Source of the DNA: Brasilonema sp. UFV-L1
GTDB lineage: Bacteria > Cyanobacteriota > Cyanobacteriia > Cyanobacteriales > Nostocaceae
Length of the DNA stretch: 64,000 nt
Assembly: GCF_012912105.1 (NCBI RefSeq)
Contig: NZ_QMEA01000006.1
Coordinates: forward strand, 46,642-110,641
Direction: 5' to 3'
Under the pieces are notes generated by a model. The model made no database searches and had not been told where the DNA came from. It was given only the letters and a program-made list of their open reading frames with translations. How positions within the stretch are numbered: the stretch's first letter is position 1; every line of letters starts with the position of its first letter. Both the position numbers and the translations under genes were made by a program. This document shows positions 55,303 to 64,000 of this stretch, piece after piece.

Positions 55303-56094
55303 ATGAATACACAATCTCACAAAGAAACTGACTTGGTAACAACAAAGTTAATGATGAACCGAGTTGCCTTGGTAACGGGTGCCAGTCGAGGCATCGGTGC
55401 GGAAATCGCGAAATTGTTGGCGTTGCATGGTGCGGCAGTTGGCGTGAACTATTACAGCAATGAAGCGGCGGCGAAATCAGTCGTGGATGCGATTGTCAGC
55501 GAGGGAGGTAAGGCAGTAGCAGTCAAAGCCGATGTGAAAGACAACCACCAAGTTCAAGCAATGGTGCAGCAGGTGGTAGAAACGTTGGGACCAATTGACA
55601 CGCTTGTCTTGAATGCAGCAGGCTCGTTTAAAGTTGCTCCATTTATCGAGTATGAGTGGGAGGACTTTGAGGCAAAACTGTTAGGTGAAGTGAAAGCTGC
55701 ATTTCATCCAGCAAAAGCAGTCGTTCCTGCAATGATTGAACAAAAACGGGGCTGTATTATTGTGATGAGTTCCGAATATTCTCGTTTTCCAGGTTCAGGA
55801 TTTTCCGCTCATAGCACGGCTAAGTCGGCATTAGATGCGTTTGTTAAAAGTTTAGCGTTCGAGTTAGGACCACATGGCATTCGAGTGAATGCTGTATCTC
55901 CAGGTTTGACAATAACAGATGCTTCTGCATTTGTTCCTCAGGAACGTAGAGATGCAATCGCTCAAATGACGCCTTTAAGAAGAATAGGTGTGCCTGAAGA
56001 TATCGCTGGTGCTGTACTTTTGTTGGCATCCGAACAGGCAAAATTTATTACAGGAGCATATCTGCCTGTAAACGGTGGTATTTTTATGCCTTAA
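55303..56094 (+). CDS. SDR-family oxidoreductase
   Basis: 263 residues from the ATG at 55303; an in-frame ATG at 55264 would lie upstream of the operator and is less likely. Classical SDR: NAD(P) site TGASRGIGAEI, NAAGSFKVAPF, SSEYSRFPGSG with active-site HSTAKSALD (Ser-x10-His in place of the usual Tyr, then K), and NGGIF. Having His where SDRs carry Tyr (alignment SSEYSRFPGSGFSAHSTAK) needs a check. Under TetR control together with the next gene. Confidence 0.87.
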   Translation: MNTQSHKETDLVTTKLMMNRVALVTGASRGIGAEIAKLLALHGAAVGVNYYSNEAAAKSVVDAIVSEGGKAVAVKADVKDNHQVQAMVQQVVETLGPIDTLVLNAAGSFKVAPFIEYEWEDFEAKLLGEVKAAFHPAKAVVPAMIEQKRGCIIVMSSEYSRFPGSGFSAHSTAKSALDAFVKSLAFELGPHGIRVNAVSPGLTITDASAFVPQERRDAIAQMTPLRRIGVPEDIAGAVLLLASEQAKFITGAYLPVNGGIFMP

Positions 56095-56199
56095 GATAAT
56101 CTTGGCATAGACAATGAACAGCTCTAAATTCACGCTCGCATTCCGTCTTTATGCCTTAAGATAATCTTGGCTTAGACAATGAACAGCCCCAAATTCACG
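56083..56199. repeat. Tandem duplication of 52 bp at the SDR/next-gene junction
   Basis: 56083-56134 and 56148-56199 are 52-bp copies with 3 differences, offset 65 bp. Copy 1 contains the SDR stop and a second start-like ATG; copy 2 contains the start of the following gene. Confidence 0.75.
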
Positions 56200-56742
56200 G
56201 AACATCACGTCACAGCAGTCATTACCCATTTAGTCAAACCGGGTCGAGAACAGGGATATGAAGAATGGATGCGAGGAATTATTCCTGTCGCTAAAACATT
56301 TGAAGGACATTTAGGAGTCAACATCCTACGACCCGAGAAGAATCTGCATCCAGAGTACATCATTGTTCTTCACTTTGACCATCACAAGAATCTACAAGCA
56401 TGGCTAAATTCAGATGTGCGTCGGGAGTGGATTGAACGAGCCAAGCCTCTGATTCAAACATCGGAGGATGTACAAGTTCTCACAGGTTTAGAAAACTGGT
56501 TTGTCTTGCCAAGAAAAGCGCCAAAGCTTCCTCCTAAGCGTTACAAGATGGCGTTACTGACCTGGATAGCGGTGTTTGTGACACTATCCACTGTGAGATA
56601 TCTCCTAAGTCCTCTGGTTGTCTATCTCCCTGGATTACTGGCGCAACTCATCACTATTGGGATTGTCGTGTGGCTCCTGACTTACGTTGTGATGCCTCAG
56701 TTAACCCGATTATTTTACAAATGGCTGTACCCAAATTCTTAA
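56179..56742 (+). CDS. ABM-domain protein with two membrane helices
   Basis: 187 residues. An N-terminal antibiotic-biosynthesis-monooxygenase/dimeric barrel domain (VTAVITHLVKPGREQGYEEW, ILRPEKNLHPEYIIVLHFD) is followed by a C-terminal pair of hydrophobic helices (about 120-145, 150-175). This layout occurs in a family of membrane-anchored ABM proteins of unknown substrate. Its start lies in the second copy of a 52-bp duplication. Likely co-transcribed with the SDR. Confidence 0.8.
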   Translation: MNSPKFTEHHVTAVITHLVKPGREQGYEEWMRGIIPVAKTFEGHLGVNILRPEKNLHPEYIIVLHFDHHKNLQAWLNSDVRREWIERAKPLIQTSEDVQVLTGLENWFVLPRKAPKLPPKRYKMALLTWIAVFVTLSTVRYLLSPLVVYLPGLLAQLITIGIVVWLLTYVVMPQLTRLFYKWLYPNS

Positions 56743-56802
56743 ATGCAATATAAAGCTATCCAAACTTTGTTTTATTTCTTTTGAATTCTCAAGCAAAAAA
56801 AG

Positions 56803-57393
56803 ATGAGCGATAACTTTACCTCTGATAATTCGGTGATACTTTTCATCGATCATCAAGTCGGGACAATGCAATTGATCAAAAATATTCCTTTGGACCTTGT
56901 GAAGCGAAATACGCTCGCTTTAGCAAAGACTGCAAAAATTCTCAACATTCCAGTCGTGCTGACTAGTAGTCAGGAAGAGAATCTTCAAGGTCCACTCATG
57001 CCTGAGTTGCAGGACATTTTGCCTGAAGCTTTTGAGAAGCGAATTAAACGGGCGGGTATTGTGAATGCTTGGAACGATATTAACTTTAAGCAGGCAGTAG
57101 AAAACACTCAACGCAAAAACATTATCATGGCGGGTGTAACAACAGATGTGTGCCTTGTCTATCCAGCTATTAGTGCCTGTCGTGAAGGATACAATATTCA
57201 AGCTGTGATTGATGCTTCTGGATCACCGTTCGACATTTCTGAGGAGATGTCTAGGCGGAGAATGGAGCGTGAAGGGGTTGTGTTAACAGCAACCAATACG
57301 CTCATGGCTGAACTGGCTCAAGACTGGAGCCGACCACAGGGAGGTCAGCTCTTGCAGGTTCTGTTTAGTGATGTTCTCCCTAAGATTGGGTAG
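56803..57393 (+). CDS. Isochorismatase-like (cysteine hydrolase) family protein
   Basis: 196 residues. Catalytic D16 (LFIDHQVG), C117 (AGVTTDVCLVYP) and a candidate Lys in EKRIKRAGIVNAW match YcaC-type hydrolases of the isochorismatase superfamily, with the preceding cis-peptide segment. The substrate is not predictable. AAAAAAAGATGAG precedes the start without a clear ribosome site; the gene lies 60 bp after the ABM gene. Confidence 0.88.
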   Translation: MSDNFTSDNSVILFIDHQVGTMQLIKNIPLDLVKRNTLALAKTAKILNIPVVLTSSQEENLQGPLMPELQDILPEAFEKRIKRAGIVNAWNDINFKQAVENTQRKNIIMAGVTTDVCLVYPAISACREGYNIQAVIDASGSPFDISEEMSRRRMEREGVVLTATNTLMAELAQDWSRPQGGQLLQVLFSDVLPKIG

Positions 57394-57417
57394 TGTCAGT
57401 CGGCCTACAACTTTTTC

Positions 57418-57453
57418 TTAAAAAAATGCCTGGTTGAAGTTTATCAACCAGGC
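57418..57453 (-). terminator. Terminator after hsp20
   Basis: Stem GCCTGGTTGA (57428-57437) and its complement TCAACCAGGC (57444-57453), then on the minus strand a T run (57420-57427). It serves the hsp20 gene; the same stem could also end the plus-strand gene. Confidence 0.75.
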
Positions 57454-57502
57454 TTAATATCATGTCATACAATTAGCTCTCTATTCTAGACAGAGAAAAG
57501 CT

Positions 57503-57937
57503 TTATGCTGTAGGTTGTTCCAAATTAACCTTGACGACTTTATTTTTTTCTTGCTCCGTTTTAGGCAGAGTCAAATTCAAAATTCCGTCTTTGTATTCAG
57601 CTTTCACATTGGTATTTTGAATCCGAGTTCTTAGAGGAATAACTCGTTGGAACTTACCGTAGTAAAATTCACTTCTTGTTCTACCATTCTCGTCAGTTTT
57701 GGTTTCTGATTTACGCTCTGCAACCACCTTAACTGCATTCTCGGTGACTGAGATATCTACATCTTTAGCATCAATACCAGGGAGTTCCAGCTTCAGGTGT
57801 ACGGCATCTTCGGTTTCGTGCAGTTCGGCTGCTGGAGCTTTGGTAAAGGTTGGTGCTTGAAAATCTTCAAAAAGGGTGTCGATTTGACGTTGCAGTGTGT
57901 TCAATTCTTGCCAGGGGTTGTAACGTACTAATACCAT
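57503..57937 (-). CDS. Small heat-shock protein Hsp20
   Basis: 144 residues, alpha-crystallin domain with YNPWQELNTLQRQIDTLFED, EDAVHLKLELPGIDAKDVDI, and the C-terminal GILNLTLPKTEQEK; the I/L-x-I/L anchor is weak. It is an ATP-independent chaperone that holds unfolded proteins. Monocistronic, with its own terminator. No CIRCE element seen. Confidence 0.92.
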   Translation of the reverse strand: MVLVRYNPWQELNTLQRQIDTLFEDFQAPTFTKAPAAELHETEDAVHLKLELPGIDAKDVDISVTENAVKVVAERKSETKTDENGRTRSEFYYGKFQRVIPLRTRIQNTNVKAEYKDGILNLTLPKTEQEKNKVVKVNLEQPTA

Positions 57938-58615
57938 AATTCCTCTTGTGATTCGTAGTTGTTTCTTTATTGACTTCAGGATTTATCGAGTAGCTTTGAT
58001 TCTTATAGTAATGATGATTTTCATGACTGAAAATACGGTTAATAGCACCGAAGAATTGATGATTGCCGCACAAGAATTTAGGCAGAATTAAAGGTGGGAA
58101 AAACATGTCTTTTTTGGTACGGTAAACCCAACAATTAGGAAATATAAGCGAATAGAGAAATCAGCACATAACGCTGACAAAGAAGGTAGTCAAATCTTAA
58201 AATAACGTGAATGTAAAACCAATCACCGTCAACTGATAACCTGCATGTAACGGCGCAGATATCCTCTGAACGAACTATTCAAATGACACTGGTGCAGCTA
58301 CAGCAATCTTAAATAGATCGTGAACAAAAAAATTATGAAAACGTAGACGCGGAGCGGCTTCCCGCAGGGTACCGCAAAGTACGCCCTAGACGCGCAGCGG
58401 CGTGCCGTAGGCTAGTACACAAAGGAAGAAAAGAGAGAAGATGTTCACAAACAATTTAGGTTTGCTGTAAGACGATCTCAGATAGAGTATTCAATTTAGA
58501 GGGCAGAGTGTCGAGTAACGGAGGGACAAACCTGTCACAAGATGGAAGCTGAGATGGTCTGAATCAATTAAAATAGTAGATTAATGTTTTATTCATAAAC
58601 CAGAAACTACACCCT
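57938..58615. other. Spacer with interspersed repeats
   Basis: No gene. 58345-58410 is GC-rich repeat (CGCGGAGCGGCTTCCCGCAG type). The remainder is AT-rich. Confidence 0.5.
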
Positions 58616-59587
58616 ATGAATCGTTCCGCGTGCCTTATCTTTAATCCAGTTGCGGGTCAAGGAGACTCAGAGCAAGATTTGGCAATGATTCGGGCAATCT
58701 TAGAACCGGAAATCGACCTGGATATTCAACTAACAACAGAAGAAATAGGTGCTGAAGAACTAGCGCATGAAGCAGTTAAGCGGGGTGTAAATACCATTAT
58801 CGCTTCAGGTGGAGATGGAACTCTCTCTGCAGCAGCAGGTGCTGTAGTCGGTAGCAATATTCCATTTGGCATAATTTCACGAGGAACTGCAAACGCTTTT
58901 GCCACAGCATTGGGAATTCCCGATACTATTGAGGGTGCTTGTAAAGTCATTTTGGGAGGAGTCACTCGGACTGTAGATGCAGCTGATTGTAACGGTAACC
59001 CGATGGTGTTGCTGACAGGTGTTGGCTTTGAAGCAGAAACTGTAGAGAAAGCAGATAGGGAAGCAAAAAATCGGTTTGGTGTTCTGGCATATATTCTTGC
59101 AGGACTTCAAGAATTGCGGAATTTACAAAACTTTGATGTTGAAATTGAGACAGATGAACACATCATTAAAACTTCTGCAGCAGCAGTCACAGTCGCAAAT
59201 GCAGCACCTGCTTCTTCAATATTGGCTCAGGGACCAGCAGGCATTATTGTAGATGATGGGTTACTAGATTTAACAATAGTGGCTCCAGCGAATAGAGCAG
59301 GGGCGATCGCCGCAGCCTTTCATCTGTTTCAATCGGCTGCTGTGGGCGATGCTGCAGAGCGAGATGACATAGGTTACTTGCGAGCAAAACGATTTAAAAT
59401 TACAACTGAGCCTGTACAAAAAATTGTTGTTGATGGAGAAATTTCAGGGACAACTCCTGTAGAAATTCGTTGTATCCCGGCAGGTTTGAAAGTTTTTGTA
59501 CCGTCAATTGAAGAAGAAGAACTTTCGGAAAAATTGGAAGGATTGCCAAATGTGACAGTTGAGGATAAACAAGCAGCTTTTGATTAA
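58616..59587 (+). CDS. YegS/BmrU-family lipid kinase
   Basis: 323 residues. The diacylglycerol-kinase catalytic motif G65-G-D-G-T69 is present; FNPVAGQG near the N-terminus and ISRGTANAFATALG are the family nucleotide-binding segments. It phosphorylates a lipid alcohol such as diacylglycerol or a sphingoid base; the substrate is unknown. 31 bp upstream of the metallophosphoesterase gene. Confidence 0.92.
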   Translation: MNRSACLIFNPVAGQGDSEQDLAMIRAILEPEIDLDIQLTTEEIGAEELAHEAVKRGVNTIIASGGDGTLSAAAGAVVGSNIPFGIISRGTANAFATALGIPDTIEGACKVILGGVTRTVDAADCNGNPMVLLTGVGFEAETVEKADREAKNRFGVLAYILAGLQELRNLQNFDVEIETDEHIIKTSAAAVTVANAAPASSILAQGPAGIIVDDGLLDLTIVAPANRAGAIAAAFHLFQSAAVGDAAERDDIGYLRAKRFKITTEPVQKIVVDGEISGTTPVEIRCIPAGLKVFVPSIEEEELSEKLEGLPNVTVEDKQAAFD

Positions 59588-59618
59588 GATTCAGGTATAT
59601 ATTTAGGAGAAAGTTGCG

Positions 59619-61193
59619 TTGAAACTCGTATCCGATCCGGCAATTGCCGACAAAATTCGCAAGATGAACCAGCGGGTGCGGTGGCAAGATCCTGTCATTT
59701 TAGAAAGGGGAATTGACCAAACTCAGCTGGTGCTGGACGATGAAGGAACTGACTCTCCAGAGTTTTCGTTTTTGGTTGTGGGTGACTCCGGTTCTGGGGC
59801 ACACCGGGGACACAATCCTCAGCGACAAGTAGCCGAACTGATGCAACCCCACCACCAAGAATGCCGTTTTATGCTGCATACGGGTGATATTATCTATCTG
59901 GTGGGATCAAGCGAGTATTACCAGGAAAACTTTATCAAACCTTATCGAGACTTTCTTCTGGAAGGAGAGCAACCCCAGCGCATTGCCTATGATCGAATGA
60001 TTTTCAAACGACCAATTCTACCTGTACCAGGAAATCACGATTACTATGATTTACCACTGATATTTGGCTTAGTATCCTTGGCAACAATGCCTTTGCGTCG
60101 CTTACTCCCATCGAAGCTAGATCTTGATGTTGGCGCTCATGGTTCATGGCAAGGTGACGCTTATGCAAAAGCTTTTCTGGATTACCTCAAGGGGTTTATG
60201 CTGCCAGGAGATTTAGCTCGTCACCTAGATGAACATTACACTGGCAAAACAAATACAGGCCGCTGTCTGCGCTACAAGCCAGGGCGCTTTACCCGCCTTC
60301 CCAATCGTTACTATAGCTTCCGCTACGGTGGCATCGACTTCTTTGCACTAGATTCTAACACATTTAATGCTCCGGTTCCCCTACCTGCAACACAGGAAGG
60401 AGATGCTTATCGCCAACAATTGCAAAAGCGTCGTAGTGAACTAGAACAGCAAAAGATGGAATTTATGGAAACCTCTGCAAAACTCAATCCGGATAACCCC
60501 AGCGAAGCAGAGCAACTAGATGATACACATGGCAGGGTGTCACAAATTGAGGAAATCATTGTTGATATAGATAAGCAATTAGCCTCCGATGAAAAAACGG
60601 TAACTGATATCGACCAGTTGGAATGGCTGAAGTACAGACTCATAGAATCTTGGAATACCGCAGATGTGCGGGGACGAATTGTTTATTTTCATCATCCTCC
60701 CTACGTGACTGAAGCAACAAAATGGGAGCAAGCGCAAACTTTGGCAGTTCGCGATCGCCTGCGTAGTGTGCTTAATGGCGTTGCTGAAGTCGTAGGTTCC
60801 AATAGAGGTAGTCGTCCGTTAGTCGATTTAGTCTTAAACGGTCATGCTCACTGCTTAGAACATATTGAAACATTAAACACAGGAAGTGCTGATTCTCACA
60901 TTCATTGGGTTGTCTGCGGTGGGAGTGGCTATAGCCTGCGACGACAAAGGACTGAGGGAGCAAATTTATTTGAGACTTTCCCACAAGTCGCCAAACAAAA
61001 TCAAAAGTTAGTGGCGCATTCGCACCTCTTTGTTGGTCGTAACGGGCAGGGCTTTCAAAAGCGAAGACCTTACTCATGTCTGCGTATTGATGTTAAGGAA
61101 GGTTCCACACCCAAGTTTATTGTCCGTCCCTTAGTTGCTGAATGGTATCAGCGACAGTGGCATAATTACGAAATGCAGTCATTTCGGATTTGA
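59619..61193 (+). CDS. Calcineurin-like metallophosphoesterase
   Basis: 524 residues from TTG 59619 with AGGAGAA 9 bases upstream; an ATG lies 45 bases later. Metal-ligand motifs: VVGDSGSG (D), HTGDIIYLVG (D), PGNHDYY (N-H-D), RIVYFHHPPY and VLNGHAHCLEH (H-x-H) are in order. Residues about 245-310 form an inserted coiled coil (QKRRSELEQQKMEF), unusual for the family. It hydrolyses phosphoesters; a nucleotide or phosphoprotein substrate is unproven. Co-directional with the lipid kinase. Confidence 0.88.
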   Translation: MKLVSDPAIADKIRKMNQRVRWQDPVILERGIDQTQLVLDDEGTDSPEFSFLVVGDSGSGAHRGHNPQRQVAELMQPHHQECRFMLHTGDIIYLVGSSEYYQENFIKPYRDFLLEGEQPQRIAYDRMIFKRPILPVPGNHDYYDLPLIFGLVSLATMPLRRLLPSKLDLDVGAHGSWQGDAYAKAFLDYLKGFMLPGDLARHLDEHYTGKTNTGRCLRYKPGRFTRLPNRYYSFRYGGIDFFALDSNTFNAPVPLPATQEGDAYRQQLQKRRSELEQQKMEFMETSAKLNPDNPSEAEQLDDTHGRVSQIEEIIVDIDKQLASDEKTVTDIDQLEWLKYRLIESWNTADVRGRIVYFHHPPYVTEATKWEQAQTLAVRDRLRSVLNGVAEVVGSNRGSRPLVDLVLNGHAHCLEHIETLNTGSADSHIHWVVCGGSGYSLRRQRTEGANLFETFPQVAKQNQKLVAHSHLFVGRNGQGFQKRRPYSCLRIDVKEGSTPKFIVRPLVAEWYQRQWHNYEMQSFRI

Positions 61194-61464
61194 CTTGGGT
61201 GCAACACCTACCTCAACTTGTGCTACTTCCTTCTCACCGGAAAATTACCTAAGAATTAACCGCAGAGGACGCAGCGGAAAGTCTGAGCGGAGGTTTCCTC
61301 CGATCAGAGCTTTCCAAGACACAGAAGAAGACACTTCCGTGCGGGGGTTCCCCCCAACCCCAGAGGGGACGCATGTGCCCCCCGTTGAGGAATGTGTCCG
61401 TCGCAGAGGAAATACAGGAGAGTATAGGTAATTTTAAAGCATCGAAGCGAGTAGTTTGGATCTT

Positions 61465-63510
61465 TTAGCGACGAGGGTGCTCAATGTCACTAAAGCCGCG
61501 CAATCCCCTTCCTTGAGAGCGACCAGCGTAGACATCCGCCCTACGAACTTCATCGGAGAACTTCAAGCCGATTCTGCTCTCCAGGTTAGTGATGGACACC
61601 TGGAAGTTATTGAATTCACCAACAGGCCTGCGCTCAAAGGGAATATTATTAACGAATCTCTCCTGACTGACAACGTAGGCGCTAGAATAAAGTTTGCGGT
61701 TTCTGTCTACTACCAGAACAACCTTCCAGAAAAATTGGGGAACTTGAACTCCTCGATGAACGACATCGGTTTGTTGGAAGATGGGACCAGTAAAAACACT
61801 TGCGAGAAGATCATCTTGATCGGTGTTAGTGAGGATGAAGTTTTCCAAGCCCTGCCACAACTGCTGTGATTGGTTGAACTGAAAGTACTGAGGAGAGCAA
61901 TTTGTGAAGTGGAATGTATCGCTGTTGGCTATCCTTGCCTCGTTTTGTTCTCCCCAAATTGGGTCTTGTCTGCGGACAAGATGACCCCGGTCAAAAAAGT
62001 TTCCTCCAGGTTCATTGCTGTAAAAGTCGTTTCCGACTTGCATATCTAAGGAGATACGGGGGTCAAAAAACCATTCGTCGTCTCTGCGTTCCAATCCAAC
62101 CCACTGTCTCCCATCAATATTAACAGCTGTGTGGAAGGCTAAACGACGGGTTTCACACATGACAATTGAGAAGTGCGTATAGCGGAGGATGTTGTCCTGC
62201 GTCCCTTCTACTTGTGCGACTGGACCAAAAGCAAGAGCTGCTGGTGTCAATTCTGGTAGGGGAATAGTAACCCCAAGAAAATTAGGGTCATAACCTTTGC
62301 GACCCTCATAATAACTCAATGGACGAACACTTCCGCCACGGCTTGGTCTAGTAACTGAACTTGGGGGACGTCTCCTCTCATCCAAGCTGAGAGTCTCTCC
62401 AACTGAGATAGGAGTACTGATTGTCGAGGTGATCACGCTTTCGCGGGGAGTCGTACCCGGAAATATGCGGATACCCTTAGCGTCTTCAAGGAAAGCTTGA
62501 ACCAACTGGGAGCCAGAACCGTCTTGTTGAGTTTGGATTTTGTTGACTTGTTCAAGAATTTTACTTGTCCGAACACCCTGATTGGCTATCCATTTAATTT
62601 TCTTTTCACTAAGATTTTCTGCTTGTTCCTTAGCTACCCATTCGCCGTTGGTCAGTTGAATTTCTTCAACTCCTTCACGGATGCGGGTTTCTACTACACT
62701 CTTATGATGAACAGCAACCACCTGCCAGTTATCATTGAGGGCTGGGGAGCCGGAAGACCCAGGAGCAGTATCGCTAGCATACCAGAGAAAATTGTCCTTA
62801 AGGGCATCTTGGTTATCACCAATCTTGAGGACTTTGTTTTCCCGAATCGCAATTTGCTTGGGTTGACCATCGGGGTGTTGGATGATGGTGACGAATTCTA
62901 ATGGTTCTACCTTGTGAAGCGTAGGATCGAGACGCAAAAACCCGTAATCTGCCAGGCGAGTTTCTCCGTCATCCGACGTTTCAGCAACAGCGACTAAGGT
63001 AAAATCAAGATCAGCATCTGTGATGAATGCTTCATCAGGAGTTAGATTAAAAGCTTTTCCTTGATGAATTTTACCGCTAATGTCCATCTCATAGCCAAAC
63101 TGGGCTGATGATCGCATTGCCATATCAACAGATTCAATCACATGATGATTTGTGAGCAGCAGACGGGGAGATACGAGAAAGCCAGTCCCCCAGCTTCCAT
63201 TTGAGCCAAACAGATCTCCCACCCAAATCCGGCAAATTGCACGAGCAGCCAGTGTCCCCCTTTGGAGAAAGTTAATGGGTAGCAGGTCATTACGCCCAAG
63301 GATACGCTCTAGATCAAACGAAGATACTCCAGAGCCACTCGCCGCAATGTTCTCAACTCGCCTGGCTAGAACCGTTATGGGGTCTGCTCTGCGATCGCGT
63401 CTCTCTATATTGGATAAGAAACTTTCCTGGCTTGTTGAAACCTCCTCGTTCCGCAAGGATTTTAGCTTGTCGAGAAAGTCGAGCGCGTAAGTCACTGTCT
63501 TAAGAGACAT
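61465..63510 (-). CDS. Trypsin-like protease fused to EndoG-type nuclease
   Basis: 681 residues. A helical N-terminal segment (1-75) precedes a trypsin-fold protease (about 90-275): H123 in LLLTNHHVI, acidic D167/D169 in DADLDFTLV, and S253 in APGSSGSPAL. A linker rich in Pro/Ser/Arg leads to a DNA/RNA non-specific endonuclease domain (about 425-670) with D507-R-G-H510, N537 and E560 motifs. No signal peptide is visible, so it would act in the cytosol. The nuclease could be held inactive until the protease is triggered. Confidence 0.88.
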   Translation of the reverse strand: MSLKTVTYALDFLDKLKSLRNEEVSTSQESFLSNIERRDRRADPITVLARRVENIAASGSGVSSFDLERILGRNDLLPINFLQRGTLAARAICRIWVGDLFGSNGSWGTGFLVSPRLLLTNHHVIESVDMAMRSSAQFGYEMDISGKIHQGKAFNLTPDEAFITDADLDFTLVAVAETSDDGETRLADYGFLRLDPTLHKVEPLEFVTIIQHPDGQPKQIAIRENKVLKIGDNQDALKDNFLWYASDTAPGSSGSPALNDNWQVVAVHHKSVVETRIREGVEEIQLTNGEWVAKEQAENLSEKKIKWIANQGVRTSKILEQVNKIQTQQDGSGSQLVQAFLEDAKGIRIFPGTTPRESVITSTISTPISVGETLSLDERRRPPSSVTRPSRGGSVRPLSYYEGRKGYDPNFLGVTIPLPELTPAALAFGPVAQVEGTQDNILRYTHFSIVMCETRRLAFHTAVNIDGRQWVGLERRDDEWFFDPRISLDMQVGNDFYSNEPGGNFFDRGHLVRRQDPIWGEQNEARIANSDTFHFTNCSPQYFQFNQSQQLWQGLENFILTNTDQDDLLASVFTGPIFQQTDVVHRGVQVPQFFWKVVLVVDRNRKLYSSAYVVSQERFVNNIPFERRPVGEFNNFQVSITNLESRIGLKFSDEVRRADVYAGRSQGRGLRGFSDIEHPRR

Positions 63511-63830
63511 AAGTGTTTAAGACTCCATAATTTGCAGAATCTGGACTTAATTACGGCAAAGCTAGACGTGTGTATAGCTTTATATCATTTATGCAAAAAA
63601 TCAAACCTTAAAGACGGAAAATCATTGATTGAGAATATATCTATAAACTCTAGGCAACTCAGTGTGGTTTCGGCAGTACCTTTAAGGGTACCTTTTCATC
63701 GGGTGTGAGCACACAGACAAAACAACTCAGCATCAAACAGCCAGCAGATAACCCCGAGTTAGTACTTTAACTAAGAACTAGAGCAGTTTAATTATTTATC
63801 TTTCGTAGGGGTTTGGGGGAGCTATAAGAC
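63511..63830. other. Spacer
   Basis: AT-rich, no gene. AAAGGTACC-containing palindromic bits are seen around 63690. Confidence 0.3.
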
Positions 63831-63986
63831 CTACGCCATAATCTTTGATTTGGCGTAGGATAACAAGCGACCTTTTTCCACGGGCTTCTCATTCCCCAAA
63901 ACATTAGTCGCGATCGCACCTGCCAAATTTCCTAAAAACGACCCCGTAATTGGTAGTAATACCCTTTCACGAAAATCCTGATACAT
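63831..63986 (-). CDS. 51-residue predicted small protein
   Basis: ATG at 63986 with AGGGGA 6 bases upstream. Predicted peptide MYQDFRERVLLPITGSFLGN, then LAGAIATNVLG and a basic end ending KSKIMA. One possible membrane-interacting helix (about 10-30). It could be part of a longer gene that begins beyond the window edge, since the frame stays open. Confidence 0.45.
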   Translation of the reverse strand: MYQDFRERVLLPITGSFLGNLAGAIATNVLGNEKPVEKGRLLSYAKSKIMA

Positions 63987-64000
63987 TTCACTTCCCCTAC

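Overview
The window reads as a chromosomal segment of a filamentous, probably heterocyst-forming (Nostocales-type) cyanobacterium. The evidence is the frequent HIP1 octamer GCGATCGC, many short GC-rich interspersed repeats in AT-rich spacers, weak or absent Shine-Dalgarno sites, and typical gene families: orthocaspase, KaiB-like protein, class III PHA synthase, Nif11-leader peptide, and large hybrid histidine kinases. No rRNA, tRNA or CRISPR array was seen.

Layout. 1-8 kb: 3' part of a Wzz/BY-kinase exopolysaccharide gene, a class II aldolase, a small dimeric alpha/beta-barrel protein, a large orthocaspase with an EF-hand loop and helical repeats, and a gene-poor 1.2 kb spacer. 8-16 kb: DUF4174 protein, alpha/beta hydrolase, AraC regulator, class A beta-lactamase, a divergent TetR/AhpD-like pair sharing twin operators, leuA divergent from a GntR regulator, then a MITE with a clean target duplication. 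16-18 kb: a compact RiPP locus with a Nif11-leader precursor carrying two MYG motifs, a radical SAM/SPASM enzyme and a 59-residue ORF. It matches the splicease (tyramine-excising) type and is the most notable system here. 18-23 kb: small membrane proteins, a TSUP transporter with DUF1634 partner, and a PAP2 phosphatase.

23-32 kb: polyhydroxyalkanoate cluster phaE-phaC, a response regulator and a convergent RsbRD-type histidine kinase, a phasin, then phaA-phaB-hydrolase-SDR. 31.8-39.4 kb: a block between two imperfect ~45-bp direct repeats, beginning at a degraded polyphosphate glucokinase remnant. It holds a DszC/SfnC-like flavoprotein, DUF2182 and DUF1326 genes, KptA, an unknown protein, an alkanesulfonate monooxygenase pseudogene broken by two insertions, and a creatininase-family gene. 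39-43 kb: small membrane protein, repeat-rich spacer, KaiB-like protein, aldo/keto reductase.

43-52.7 kb: a stressosome operon (RsbR, RsbS, RsbT) continuing into an ATPase-PP2C protein and two large hybrid kinases. It is interrupted between rsbT and the phosphatase gene by an IscB element with its presumptive omega RNA, and is followed by a DUF411 protein and a TnpB element with a divergent small DNA-binding-like gene. 54-64 kb: a TetR/SDR pair with palindromic operators, a membrane-anchored monooxygenase-like protein, an isochorismatase-like hydrolase, Hsp20, a lipid-kinase homologue, a metallophosphoesterase, a secretion-signal-less trypsin/EndoG-like fusion, and a 51-residue ORF at the edge.

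Functions were assigned by reading the sequence; no database search was run. Family names rest on recognised motifs. Boundaries of mobile elements and RNAs are approximate.
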